Origin: Carettochelys insculpta
Taxonomy: Eukaryota; Chordata; Testudines; Carettochelyidae
NCBI RefSeq assembly: GCF_033958435.1
Contig: NC_134137.1
Coordinates: forward strand, 173,613,501-173,677,500
Length of the DNA stretch: 64,000 nt
Direction of reading: 5' to 3'
Position numbers and translations under genes: made by a program. The notes below the pieces were generated by a model. It did no database searches and was not told the origin of the DNA. It saw nothing but the letters and a program-made list of their open reading frames with translations. Shown here piece by piece: positions 48,382 to 60,240 of the stretch (its first letter is position 1; every line of letters starts with the position of its first letter).

Positions 48382-48592
48382 AATAGTAACAGAGAGATAG
48401 CCATGCTAGTCTAGAAACAAAACAGCAGTCCAGTAGCACTTTAAAGACTAACAAAATAATTTAGGAGGTGGCGAGCTTTTGTGGGATAGAAGCACTTCTT
48501 CAGACCACTTCAGGGTCTATCCCACGAAAGCTCACCACCTCCTAAATTATTTTGTTAGTTTTTAAAGTGCTACTGGACTGCTTTTTTGTTTT
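48382..48592 (+). mobile_element. Hairpin SINE with inverted arms, perfect 13-bp TSD
   Basis: The head (GTAACAGAGAGATAGCCATG) and left arm contain the unusual AATTTAGGAGGTGGCGAGC. The inverted arm carries the matching change (GCTCACCACCTCCTAAATT) and ends GGACTGCTTTTTTGTTT. The direct repeat TGACAGTGTTTTG lies at 48369-48381 and 48593-48605. It lies in RIPK4 intron 1. Confidence 0.86.
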
Positions 48593-49025
48593 GACAGTGT
48601 TTTGCAAGTGAATGCCACGCTTTCCTGTTACTTGAGGATTTGTTTTATTGCATTACATTCTTGATATGGTGCTTCTGCTCTGCATGTTCACAGTGATGAT
48701 TTTCATAGGTTAACCGCTTTACACTGAGTCCTAGGGCAAAATGCAAATATCCTACTGAAATTGCAGAAGTACTCTTTAATAGGTAACTGCAATTTGCTAG
48801 AATTTGACTAGAACAACAGATGCTAAAACCAAAAAGCTTATGTTAAGCTTGGAGAGCTGTACTTGCCTATCCTTCAGAAGGGCACCTGAGATCTGTGAGG
48901 AGAGAGGTGGGGATGGGGTGGCTTTGGCAAGAAGGAGTTGTCTGAGCAGAAGGAAAAGGGCTATGGCTCAGAAAGAGGTCCATTTGGATAGTTGTGTGTG
49001 GGAATAAGATGCACAAGCAGAATTT

Positions 49026-49122
49026 TCCAGATTTGAAGAAGTGGGTCTGTCCCACAAACGCTCATCACCTAATACATTATTTTGTTAGTCTTTGCAGTCC
49101 TACAGGTCTGCTTTTTTGTTTT
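49026..49122 (-). mobile_element. SINE arm fragment
   Basis: AGAAGTGGGTCTGTCCCACA, CTCATCACCTAATACATTAT and TCTGCTTTTTTGTTTTG are one arm of the family. It lies in RIPK4 intron 1. Confidence 0.62.
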
Positions 49123-50599
49123 GTGAAGTTCAGGCCTTCTCTGTGTGTTGCCTAAGAGTATGCAGGGTTTTAGTCTCGCACAAGGGGCATTTGGTAGCCA
49201 TTCTGATCCATTATTTACATTTCTGCAGTTGGATGATGTGCCCGTCTTAATGCTTCAAGTTGCTACCCTTTAACTTGTCACAAACAAAAGGGTTCTATAT
49301 ATAAAGCTGGTCATTTTCAAAACACTTAGCATGTGGCTTTGTTTGGGTGTAGTCACTGACAAAATGTAAGATGGTTGAGACAAATAAGTAATTATGAGCT
49401 ACCACAGTTAGGTCCATTTGCTTTTGTAGATAGACTAACAAAAATCTTAGGCACTCAGTCAGGTATTTTAACACGGCCACATTCTTTTACAGCAGGTGTT
49501 GGGAACTCTCTGAAAATCCTGGTTCTTAAAGCTCTGAGCAGAGGCTCCAAAATCATTAGTCGCTCTTGGAAACTTTCCCCGGTCTCTGAGCACGCTCCTT
49601 TAAAAATGCAGTGCAAGGACTTACTGTTAATTTACTGAGTGAGATATTAGTAAAGTGCTGTGGTAGGTCTTCATTCTGCTGAAAATGTGTTGCAGAGAAC
49701 TTCCTGATAACTGTTCCATTATTATCCCTCTCAAATGTACAGAAATCCTAAGATTAGGTGGCTGAGGTAATATCTTATATTGAACCAACATTACCTCACC
49801 CACATTGTCTTGCTAATATCCTGGGACTGACACAGCTACAGCATATAATGTATGCAGAAATCTGTAGTCAAACACCAAAATATCATGTGTGACTAGCTTC
49901 AAGATCAGGAAATGCAAGCAGAAGAAAGGGTGGGGTTTTTGTTTTGTTTGTTTGTTGTTTTGTCCATTGAACTGTTTATATTACATTAGTGTCATGTTCT
50001 CAAGCTTTCTTTCTATAACTGAGGTTTCAAAACCTTTTTTTTACTGTAGCCAAGATCAGTTTCTCAATCACATTACTGCTGGAGCTGGGACTTCAAAAAA
50101 AAAATCATGAAATGAAATTTAAAATACTGGGTTGAAAACATTGCTGTTTAGTAAAGCTGAGTTGGTCTCTTGATGTCTGTTGCTAACTTGCAAGGCCCCA
50201 GTGTGCTGATGAGAAATGAAGGCAGTTATGGCATGAGTGTTTGTGAAACAACAGATATTGTAGAACAGAGAAACTGACCTTGATTTTTAGATGCTCTTGG
50301 GGTGTCTAAGCCTTTCCACACTACTGTACTCCTGCCAGAAGGCTGATCTGACTTGTGTGCCCCAAGTTTCACTTCCCTTAAAAACTACTTGCATATCTTT
50401 ATCTCTGATTTCACTATATTACTGATATTGCTTACCTTCTCATGTTGCCCAGGTGACATTTTACTTGATACTGACTTGGCTAGTGCTTTTCACTTAGCCT
50501 GTTGTAAAACTAGATGAGTTGATGTGCACCCGTCACCCCCACTTTAATCTCTGTACCTCTAGGGAGATGGGTAACTCTGGTTGGGAACCACTGGTCTAA

Positions 50600-50840
50600 G
50601 GCTAAGTTTACACTTAAAACATTAAAAAGCTGCTGCAGCCGTGCTTTTGAAATGAAAGCGTGGCCAGCGCTTGATGTCAACCACCTAAACAAGGAAAGTG
50701 GCTCCACAATGCTGGGATGGGTGTCTTTTTATACTGGTGCTGTACAGCGCTGTAACTACTTGTGCTTGAGGGCATGTGTGTAGTTTCTTGCGTCCCTGAG
50801 CCTGGAAGTTGCAGTACAGTAGCAGTGTAGACATGCACTA
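50600..50840. mobile_element. Probable MITE
   Basis: Left AGGCTAAGTTTACACTTAA; right CAGTGTAGACATGCACTAG. It directly follows a hAT-type end at about 50595 (GGTTGGGAACCACTG). Confidence 0.48.
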
Positions 50841-51785
50841 GCTCTTGAACATCCAGGAAAGACTTCTTTGCTTCTTCCTCTCTCTTTGTATGAGACACTT
50901 CAGCTCAATCCTATAAAAATGAGCCGTCCCCCTTTTTTGTAAAAGCATTTTAAATATGAGACTATGAAAGTAATGGTCCACGTGGAATGCTTGGAAATGA
51001 ACTCTCTGCTTGTTAAAGATCCAGCCCTGGAGGTGGGTGAGTGCCTATGGGGGTGGGGGGAAAGTCAGTCACTTTGGCTTTAGAACAGACGTGTCCAACG
51101 GATTCACCCCTCGCCACAGGTGGCAAATAGGGCTCTCAAGCTGCATTCAGCTCTTGGCGCCTGCAAATGCTGCACTCCAGGTGTGCCGTCTGTGGTGGCA
51201 GTGCAGGGGGGGCTCAGATGAGTGGCTAGCCTTGAGTGAGAACGGGGTGGTGGTTGGGTTGCCTCACTGAGGGGGGAGGGCATTTATATAGAGCAGGGGA
51301 TGGAATGTGGCAGATATGGAAAGAGGACAACCACAAGTGTTGCAATCTTTGAATTCCTGGTGGACGCTGCTGCTATAGAATAAGAGATGCAGGTTGGATC
51401 TTTAAATCTGTAGAGCAATTTCAGTGGGACTTCAGAGCTGTCTTCTCTCCCACTTGAGGCTGCCTGCGGTAGCTCTTACAGAGTTCATTCAGTGCACGTG
51501 TCAGGCTTATTATAACCAATGTCAAGGACTCTTGTGTACAAAAATGATTGCTGTGGGTGAGAGCATAACTTGTGACTTGGCAGGTAGAGCATGTAACCCA
51601 GTGGTGAAATACAAATAGGGTCCTGCCAGTTCTTCTTATCACTTCTTGTTATTCAGTTTGGAGGGAGGGGTGGGGGGAATGAATAAAGAGCTCAAATTTT
51701 TGACCTGCAGGACACAGGATAAGCAATCGTGTTTGTATTTAATCACCATTTCAAGGCCACGATGGCCGGGCTGTCTTTGCTGTCT

Positions 51786-51980
51786 TGTGGGGAGGGAGAG
51801 CTCAGGGGTTTGAGCATTGGCCTGCTAAACCTGGGGTTGTGAGCTCAATCTTTGAGGGAGCCATTTAGGGATCTGGGGTAAAAAAATAAAAAGATGGTGC
51901 ATGGTCCTGCCAAGGGGGCAGGGGACTGGACCCAAGGACCCTTCCAGCTCTGTGAGATGTGTATCTCCATATATATTTTA
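51786..51980 (+). mobile_element. Turtle tRNA-derived SINE
   Basis: The head reads GAGCTCAGGGGTTTGAGCAT, then GGGTTGTGAGCTCAATC. The tail reads CAGGGGACTGGACCCAAGGA, then CCCTTCCAGCTCTGTGAGA. It lies in RIPK4 intron 1. Confidence 0.82.
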
Positions 51981-52264
51981 CACCATTGTTTGCTCTACCT
52001 CAGTACGCTGGCTGTAAACAAAGTGATTTTTAGGGCAGAGCTGTGGGCTAGGACACTGACTTTTAAAAAAACTTTGACTGTAATATAGGGAGTGCAGCCA
52101 ACACATGTGAATGGGGCCTGTGTTATAACCTGGTGAGCCGACAATGTATTTAGAGCCTGAGATTAAATGCAGTGAAGACATACCTCAGGTGCTAAACTTT
52201 CCCCATGGATATGTGGCCTTTGCTATACTTGCATGAGAACAAAGCCAACAGCTTTTCTCTCAGG

Positions 52265-52395
52265 GGGTAGCCGTGTTAGTCTGTAGCTTCACCAAAGAAA
52301 AAGAAAAAGCCATTGCAGTCCTAACTGCTTTTTGCAGACTAACCTGCAAAAGCTAATTACTTAATAAATAAAACTGTTAGCTTGTGTCTTGTGGG
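52265..52395 (+). mobile_element. SINE copy, rearranged
   Basis: The head GGGGTAGCCGTGTTAGTCTG and an A-rich spacer are followed by a partly inverted body (TTACTTAATAAATAAAACTG). The centre is deleted. Confidence 0.6.
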
Positions 52396-52467
52396 TGCTG
52401 TGCTGGCCCCTCCAAGCACTGGGTATGCTGACTAGCCATCTGAGGCAGGCTGAGGTTTTGTCTACAC

Positions 52468-52780
52468 CAGGGTGACTAACTATTTGCGTCTGGCTCTCCT
52501 TTTCACCCTTCAATTAGCAGCTCCCCTGCCCCCACAAGCTGTCTAATGGAATCCAAACTGATGGAGATTTTGGTTTTGTTCATATGGAAAAAAATCCCGT
52601 TTGGCATGTGTTAAGAAAATAGGTCTGTAAAATGTAAAAGTGTTGTGAATCAGTATAGAACTGTGCATACACGTATGTAAAAACAGTGACAGATTGCAAC
52701 ATTTTTAATGAGAGGGATGAGCCTGAGACCCAGCAGCCGATTATGCTGTGCCCCTCCACAACACACTTTGTGCATCCCTG
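52468..52780 (-). mobile_element. hAT-like element inserted in a MITE terminus
   Basis: It aligns in reverse with 61959-62310 (shared blocks GGGTCTCAGGC, CATTAAAAATG, CCTATTTTCTTA). Flanks GTCTACAC and GTCGACGC match 6/8, and the left flank is the terminal motif of the surrounding MITE. Confidence 0.62.
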
Positions 52781-53324
52781 GTCGACGCTACACAGCTTGT
52801 AGCTGCACATTCATGTCTTCCACCCCCTACAAGAGCACTCCTGTCAACAATGCACTGTGTACGCTGCCACTTTTCTGGGGCACAACTTTTGTCTTTGGGG
52901 AGGGGAGATATGAAAGATATGAGCTTTGTGACTCAATTACCAGTGTAGAAAGGCCTAAGGACATTGCACTAACTCCCTTTCAGAATGGCTTTTGCCTAGT
53001 AGCTGGGAGCCATTTCCAAAAGCTGTTCTGCCCTGTCTTAACCAGGCTTGTGTCAGCTTGTGCCGCTAATGGGCGCCACCCACTGCTATGCAAGAGGTCA
53101 ACCAAAGGCAGCATTGAACAGGAAGTGCTCTCGCACTTTCCATTCAAAGCGCAGATGAGGAAGGAGCAGGGTGGGAAGTGGAGCTGCTTCTGTCTCACTT
53201 TCCTGGGAAAACCCATTGTTACTGAGGGACCTGATTGTGACGTAAGTAGGGCTAGGGCGCGGCCAGTGTACCATCCATTCCCATCCACCTTCAAGACCAA
53301 ACCATGTTTTAACTGGCTCCGGTA

Positions 53325-53412
53325 AACAGTCTGAAGAAGTGGATCTTACTCCTGAGAGCTCACAACCTAATAAATAAAGTTGTTAGCCGTTAGGGTGTAC
53401 AGGGCTGCTTAT
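53325..53412 (-). mobile_element. SINE arm fragment
   Basis: GTCTGAAGAAGTGGATCTTA, then GCTCACAACCTAATAAATAA, then GTGTACAGGGCTGCTT: the body of the same SINE family. Confidence 0.6.
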
Positions 53413-54835
53413 TTCTCCCTCTCCCCTACACTCCCTGTCCTGGTAACAGTGTATTCCTCGGAACTAGTAGAATACAGGCCCCCTACATAGGATCAGCAGT
53501 TCTCTCATTCTCTATTTTATCTCCATGTCTCATGGTTGTTTCATGCCCTCAGTAGGGAATAAACATAGCTCTTCTGTAGGCAAGCCTCTAGCACAGGTGT
53601 AACGTTATATAATGCTCTGGTGGAGTGTTGCAACTGATCTAGGTCCTAGCCATGGGCCGGCCAGCATGTGCCTCCATGATCCATATATGGTGTGTGGACG
53701 CTTTGTTCAAGGATCTCTTATCCTTGAACATCCTGTGGCACCATCTCTCCCTTCCTAGGCATCGCCTCTCTGGGCTGGGGATCTGCGTGGGGGAAGGGAA
53801 CAAGCCGTGTAGCCCTGTGTCCTTGCAAATGCTTTTAGGCCCTTGAGATTTAACTACAGCATTGAAGTCTCCCGTGATGTCTAAAAGTGGGTGAGCAGTT
53901 GGTTTTGCAGTATGCTCTTTTTTTCGACAGCAGAGAGGAGCCTGTAAAATAGAGGAAGGTATGATCTAGATGTGGTAATTAAGTCAGAGTAAAAGATTAA
54001 GTTTTAAAATAGGCCAAAACCTTGCAGATGATTCAATAAAAGATAACACCAAAAAAAAACTACTACTACTGTGAAGGGTAAATTTAATTGAGCTTTTTTA
54101 AAAATTTTTGTGTTCAATTAAAGTGAAAACAACTGCCAGAATTGGCATATTTGCACAACCCTTTTTTTCAATCTTTGATTAGGTCAAAGAACTGTTGCTT
54201 TCATTTACTTAGCCTGCTGCTGCTCTTATTTTCCATAGACATTCAGGAATTTGGAGAGATGCCATACTGAAATATTAGATTTGAGAAATCTGAAACAATA
54301 AATAAAATTGTCTGCTGGTTTGACACGGAAGTAATTTCTTACTTAGTGAAAACACCATGGAAGTTAAGTCTTCATGTTTGTTGTATGTCACAATTGGATA
54401 ACAACATCTTTCATCCAGTGATTTCAGAGAAATTAAATGATTAAATGGACTCTTTGAACTTGGAAAAAGTGTGTAGCAAACTGAAGTTGCATGAGTGTTA
54501 GTTAAGACTTCAAAAGCTGATGCATTTCCTAATCAGATCTTAAAAATCTGAGCCATTAGTGTTCATATCTTTTTAGGTTATTACGTTGGCAATTAATTTT
54601 TAATTCTTGCTGTTTACTTGCATGTTGTAAGGTGAAAATAGAGTAAGTCAGTTTCACTTTCAGGTTCTCAGTGCTGCAGTGTTTTGGGTTTCCAACATTT
54701 TGCTGCAGTGCTTGCAAAGAAACTTGACAACTATCAGGCAGCTGCTGTGCTGGGATCACAGCCTATCAGGCTGATGAATGCTGTCTCATTGTTTACTTGT
54801 GTTCTTGTTTGTTCCTCTCTAGTGAATTGTCGCTC

Positions 54836-55123
54836 AGGCCAGGTTTACACTACAGCCCTGTATGGGTAGGTACAACTACATTGCTCAGGGATTTAAAAAA
54901 TCCACAGCCCTAAGGAATGTAACTGTACAGACCTCCTTCCCCTCAGTGTGGACAGTGCTGTGTCCATGGGAGAGACCTATCTGCCACCTTTGGGCAAGTA
55001 GATACACTAGGCTAAAGGGAGAAGTGCTTCGCTCCAGTTTAAGAGCAGCTTCACTGAAGTGCTGCTGCTGCATTGGTACATCACCTGCACCGCTGTAGTT
55101 CTGTCCATGAAGACAAGACTTAC
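54836..55123. mobile_element. Probable MITE
   Basis: Left AGGCCAGGTTTACACTACAG; right end reversed AAGTCTTGTCTTCATGGAC. It lies in RIPK4 intron 1. Confidence 0.45.
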
Positions 55124-55972
55124 ACTCGATGGAAGCCCATTGGGACAAGCAATGTCATTTTCCTCACTGTTTGTGCAGCACCTTGAGCAATGGGGCTGTG
55201 GTGCTAAAATAATCTAAAAATCACAGAGGAATGTATTTAGTTTAAATCTTCTTATTACAAGTTTGCTCCAGTGACTTCTCAAAAGGCTCACGCTGGCCTA
55301 AGGTTTTGGAAAACTTTATTTTGTATTTTTTGAAACGGCCATGTTTAATTCCACTATTGCTATGAGTCACTCAGCATGTGGCCAAATCTCCTTCAGGAGC
55401 TTGTGGAAGTACCCCTGCCAGTAAATGAATAGATTCCCTTCTGAGCAGTTGGACTGTTCAGAAACTTGGGCTGGGATTGTAGCGAGGCGACAACAAATGG
55501 AACACTAAACTCTTTGGTTACAGATTTCAGGGTAGTTCAAACTAGTGTGAGTAATCCAGGGATTAGCAGCTGTTATTAACCATTGACCGGGCCAGTCCTC
55601 TTGGAACCTTAAAAATAAATTGAGAAAAGCTCCAGGAAAATGTCTGTAATGTAGAATTATTTTAACTGGCTTGGTACCAAATGTAAACATGGGCCTATAG
55701 AAATGGAGTGTAGTGGTCTTTGCTGCATTTCTGTGAAAAAAGGTTATTGTAGTAATAATTAGTAATTCTCTGATTCTTGAGCTAGCTGAGGTTTAATGAG
55801 GACCGAAGATGCAGCCAAGAGTAGTTTTCCTTCAAAACCTAGTCCTCTTGGAAATACTGAATCAAATCCCATTCCTAGAAACTCATAGCTTTCTAGTTGA
55901 CTTTAATGGCACACAGGTCAAATCTGGAGGAAGGATTTAGCTAATTTTGACATTCTCTTACGAAGAGGGAGA

Positions 55973-56172
55973 GGGATAGCTCAGTGGTTTGAGGATTGGC
56001 TTATAAATGCAGGGTGATAGGTTCAGCCCTTGAGGGGGTCGGTTAGGGGCTCAGGGCAAATAGATTTAAACAGAAAGTCTGCCAGGGATGGTACTTGGTC
56101 ATACAGGGGACTGGACTGACTGACCTCTTGAGGTCCCTTCCAGCTCTATGAGATATACATATCTCCATATAT
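55973..56172 (+). mobile_element. Turtle tRNA-derived SINE, first of a tandem pair
   Basis: An intact A box (GGGATAGCTCAGTGGTTTGA) and the CR1-like tail GACCTCTTGAGGTCCCTTCC are present. It is followed within about 15 bases by a second copy in the same orientation. Confidence 0.82.
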
Positions 56173-56184
56173 TATTATTGGGGT

Positions 56185-56378
56185 GGGGGGGGGAATAACT
56201 CATTGGTCTTGAAAACCCAGGATTGTGAGTTACATCCTTGAGGGGGCCATTTAGGGACCTGAGGCAAATAGATTTAAAAAAAATCTGTCAGGGATGGTGC
56301 TTGGTCCTGCTGTGAGGGCAGGTAACTGGACTTGATGACCTCTCAAGGTCCCTTCCAGTTCTACAAGATATATGTGTA
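56185..56378 (+). mobile_element. Turtle tRNA-derived SINE, second of a tandem pair
   Basis: The A-box region is decayed (GAATAACTCATTGGTCTTGA), followed by GATTGTGAGTTACATCC and the tail GACCTCTCAAGGTCCCTTCC. Same orientation as its neighbour. Confidence 0.78.
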
Positions 56379-56678
56379 AGAGGGGAGTGGCGCAATAGCA
56401 GCCCAAGCAAGAGCCCCAAAAGAGGATGCGTATGCACCAGCAACAGAGAGCAGTCATGGGGCCTGAAGCATGTTGCTTGATTGCTATAGCTAGCATGGGT
56501 TTTATTTGTTCTCCTTTGCCCCCAGTAGTATCCCCAATCTCCAAGGGGGGAATCCAGAAAGTCTGACCTGCATGTGTGCTGAAGATATCTCATTGTCTTC
56601 AGAGGTGGTGCATGACACTTAACTGGAAGTATTGGTGTTTGGTTTCTGGGGGCAAAATAAACTTTCTCTGTTTAAACC

Positions 56679-56717
56679 ACACACACACACACCCTCTCAC
56701 CCACCCACCCACCCACC
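56679..56717. repeat. (CA)n / (CCCA)n simple repeat
   Basis: ACACACACACACA is followed by several CCCA units. Confidence 0.85.
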
Positions 56718-57046
56718 ATGGGATCTGGGCTCATAGTAATAGGGGAACCTCATATTGGTAGAGGATGCTGTGTTGGTTGTTTGGATGTAAAATGAACAAA
56801 TCTCCTTTCTGTGAATCCTGGTGAATGTGTGGGTACAAGTGCAATGTTTGTGCAGCACTCCCTGAGAGGAATTGGCGAGAACAGAACCTACATGCCATGA
56901 CTAATGTTTTCTCACTGCCTAGAAAACATTCAGTCTCCTGTCTCTCTTACAAACAGCAGGAGTGAAACTTACATTTCTTACAGGTACTGTCTTTTCACAA
57001 CTCCCCCCCCCCCCCTTCGCCCCCTGTGGTTGTGTCAGGGCAGGGG

Positions 57047-57055
<9 letters not shown>

Positions 57056-57087
<32 letters not shown>
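57056..57087. repeat. (GA)n microsatellite
   Basis: About sixteen GA units, preceded by a C homopolymer at 57003-57015. Confidence 0.95.
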
Positions 57088-57091
<4 letters not shown>

Positions 57092-58291
57092 GAACAGTGC
57101 CTGTACGAAATTTAAGGGTGGGATGGAGTGGGCAGGAGGTTGGAGGAGCCGTTTAGGGCAGGGGGTTAGAGGGTGGGGCAGCTGAGGGCAAGAAGTTGCA
57201 GAATGGGGTGAGTGGGTCAGGGCAGAGGGTTAGGTGTGTATTGGGCAACTCAGGGCTAGAAGCGTGGCCATTGTGCTGCCCAGCTACCAGATCCCTGGGG
57301 TGTCGGATCGCGTTGCCCGGCCACCTGAGTGCAGCACAGCCCTGGGTGCCAACAGCCTCCAAAGCCCAGACCCCAGCCGGTCAGTCTTTCACCAGTGCAG
57401 CACGCTTAAGGGCATCCACTTACTTTCGCTTTTGACCCTGCTAAGTTGGGGGATTTAGTGACCGTGTCGCAGTCACTCTGTGCGGCCCACAGTCTTTTGA
57501 GTCTGCTGGGGTGGAATGGACTGAGAACGATGTTAACATGAACAGAGGAATCTTTTCGGTGCGTATATGTTGTAGCCCAACAAAAATCTTGTCCACTTTT
57601 TGAGGGTCACTGAAATGTTAGCAATACCCTAGATTCCACCATAACAGTCTTTCAGAACATTGCGATGCTGACTATTAGCAGAGGAGCTTTAAATGAGCAG
57701 CAAACAATGGATAGGCCAGACGTGGCTATTGTGGCATGCCACAGCTGAAAAAATGTGTAAAATCCTGATTTGGAAAGCTCTTGCTAGGTAACTGGCCTGC
57801 TTCTGGATCACCATTCAGCCCAGTGACCGTTTGTTCTGCTATTACTTGTATTCCTTGCTAGTGACTGGAGCGGTAGACTACTTCTGTACGTGGATTGTGA
57901 GAACATCCCAACTATTTTGCTCATGTAGGTTGTCTAGAGTTTAAGCCTCTTGATTCTTTCCAGTTTACCTCTGGAAGGATCTCTGTCTGTGTCTGGCATA
58001 AAAGTTAACTTCATTTAGGTGCCTCAGAAAATGCATAATTACCAGGATTACTTGGTCAGTGTTCAAATGGTATTACTACTTGGAGTGCAAGCTTTAGGGC
58101 ATAAAAGAGGAGATACATGCCTATATAAATGTTGTCAAGTGGCCTTCATTCTGATTACAATAAAAGGGAAATAATCCAGGTTGTCTTTATGAGAAGACTG
58201 GGAAGAGGATTTACAAAATTGAACAATGGGTTATCAAGTTTCTTCAAACCACTGAAGGTCACTTCTGGTTTTGGTCTGCCTTTGGATATCC

Positions 58292-59854
58292 TTTAAATCC
58301 ACTTTGGTACCAAATGACTGGAAGACGGCCAATATAACACCAATATTTAAAAAAGGCTCTAGAGGAGATCCTGGCAATTATAGACCGATAAGTTTAACAT
58401 CAGTACCAGGTAAATTAGTAGAAACACTAGTAAAGAGTAAAATTGCAAGGCACATAGAAGAGCACGAATTGTTGGGCAAAAGTCAGCATGGTTTCTGCAG
58501 AGGGAAGTCGTGTCTGTCTAATCTATTAGAATTCTTTGAAGGGGTTAATAAACATGCGGACAAGGGGCACCCAGTGGACATAATATACCTAGATTTCCAG
58601 AAAGCCTTTGACACGGTCCCACACCAAAGGCTTTTATGTAAATTAGGTGGTCATGGGATAGGAGGAAAGGTCCTTTCATGGATCGGGAATTGGTTAAAAG
58701 ACAGAAAACAAAGGGTTGGAATAAATGGTAAATTTTCACAATGGAGGGGGGTAACTAGTGGTGTTCCCCAGGGCTCAGTCCTGGGACCGATCCTGTTCAA
58801 CTTGTTCATCAATGATCTAGAAAATGAGGTAAGCAGTGAGGTGGCAAAGTTTGCAGATGACACCAAGTTGTTCAGGACAGTCAAAAGCAAAAGGGATTGT
58901 GAAGAACTACAAAAAGATCTCAGCAAACTGAGTGATTGGGCAGCAAAATGGCAAATGAAATTTAATGTGGGTAAGTGTAAGGTAATGCATGTTGGAAAAA
59001 ATAACCCAAATTACACGTACTACATGATGGGGTCAAATTTAGCTACGACAGATCAGGAAAGGGATCTTGGAGTTATAGCGGATAGTTCTCTGAAGACATC
59101 CACGCAGTGTGCAGCGGCAGTTAGTAAGGCAAATAGGATGTTAGGAATTATTAAAAAAGGGATCGATAATAAGACAAAAGATATCATACTTCCCCTATAT
59201 AAAACTATGGTACGCCCACATCTCGAGTACTGCGTGCAGATGTGGTCTCCTCACCTCAAAAAAGATATATTGGCATTAGAAAAGGTTCAGAAAAGGGCGA
59301 CTAAGATGATTAGGGGCTTGGAAAGGGTCCCATATGGGGAGAGGCTAGAGAGACTGGGACTTTTCAGTTTGGAAAAGAGGCGATTGAGGGGCGATATGAT
59401 AGAGGTATATAAAATCATGAATGGTGTGGAGAAAGTGAATATAGAAAAATTATTTACCTTTTCCCATAATACAAGAACTAGGGGACACCAAATGAAATTG
59501 ATGGGTAGTAGGTTCAAAACTAATAAAAGGAAATTTTTCTTCACACAGCGCACAGTCAACCTGTGGAACTCCTTGCCCGAGGAGGCTGTGAAGGCCAGGA
59601 CTCTATTAGGGTTTAAAAAAGAGCTTGATAAATTTTTGCAGGTCAGGTCCATAAATGGCTATTAGCCAGGGATAAAGTATGGTGCCCTAGCCTTCATAAC
59701 AAGGGCAGGAGATGGATGGCAGGAGATAAATCACTTGTCTTCTGTTCTCCTTCTCTGGGGCACCTGGCATTGGCCACCGTCGGCAGATGGGATGCTGGGC
59801 TTGATGGACCTTTGGTCTGACCCAGTATGGCCATTCTTATGTTCTTATGTTCTT
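58292..59854 (+). mobile_element. CR1 LINE, 5'-truncated, with an uninterrupted RT ORF (to 59665)
   Basis: The ORF reads from [16 protein letters not shown] through [31 protein letters not shown] and FADD, then the CR1 C-terminal blocks ([23 protein letters not shown]), with no stop or frameshift for about 455 codons. The nominal ATG at 58271 lies in flanking DNA. The endonuclease is absent, so the copy cannot move itself. The 3' tail ends in TTCTTATG repeats. It differs in subfamily from the 36-kb copy. It lies within RIPK4 intron 1, same strand. The lack of breaks suggests a fairly recent insertion. Confidence 0.93.
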
Positions 59855-60124
59855 GTGGGCACGTTTATTAACATCTGGGTCTGTGTTTTGTGTGTCTTTT
59901 GAGGAAGGATCTGTATGGTGTCAAATGCTTCCCCTATCACGGCCTCCTTCCTTTTTTGGAGAGGGTTACGAAAAATAAAACTAAAAGAATGAAGTGACCT
60001 CAGAGTTGATCTCTCTAACTGATATATTGAAAAACACCTTTAGGCAAAACCTGAAACAACTTTTTTAGGTATGCCAAAAGTCCATTTTTCTAGAGTAGAC
60101 TTTCAAGTACTATGTGTATTTTTC

Positions 60125-60240
60125 TAGTCTCAGGGGTGTAAATGTGTTTAGTCTTCACAAGTAACAAGCAGGCCTGTAGCACCTTAAAGGCTAACAAATT
60201 TATTAGGTCATGAGCTTTCGTGGGTAAGAACCACTTCTTC
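60125..60240 (+). mobile_element. SINE copy, single arm
   Basis: A decayed head, spacer ACAAGCAGGCCTGTAGCACC, body AACAAATTTATTAGGTCATG and GCTTTCGTGGGTAAGAACCA, ending at CACTTCTTC. Confidence 0.65.

Noticed and set aside
55973..56378. tRNA-like heads at 14664, 51786, 55973 and 56185 as tRNA genes
   Set aside because: They lack an intact cloverleaf and B box and are joined to CR1-like tails, so they are SINEs.
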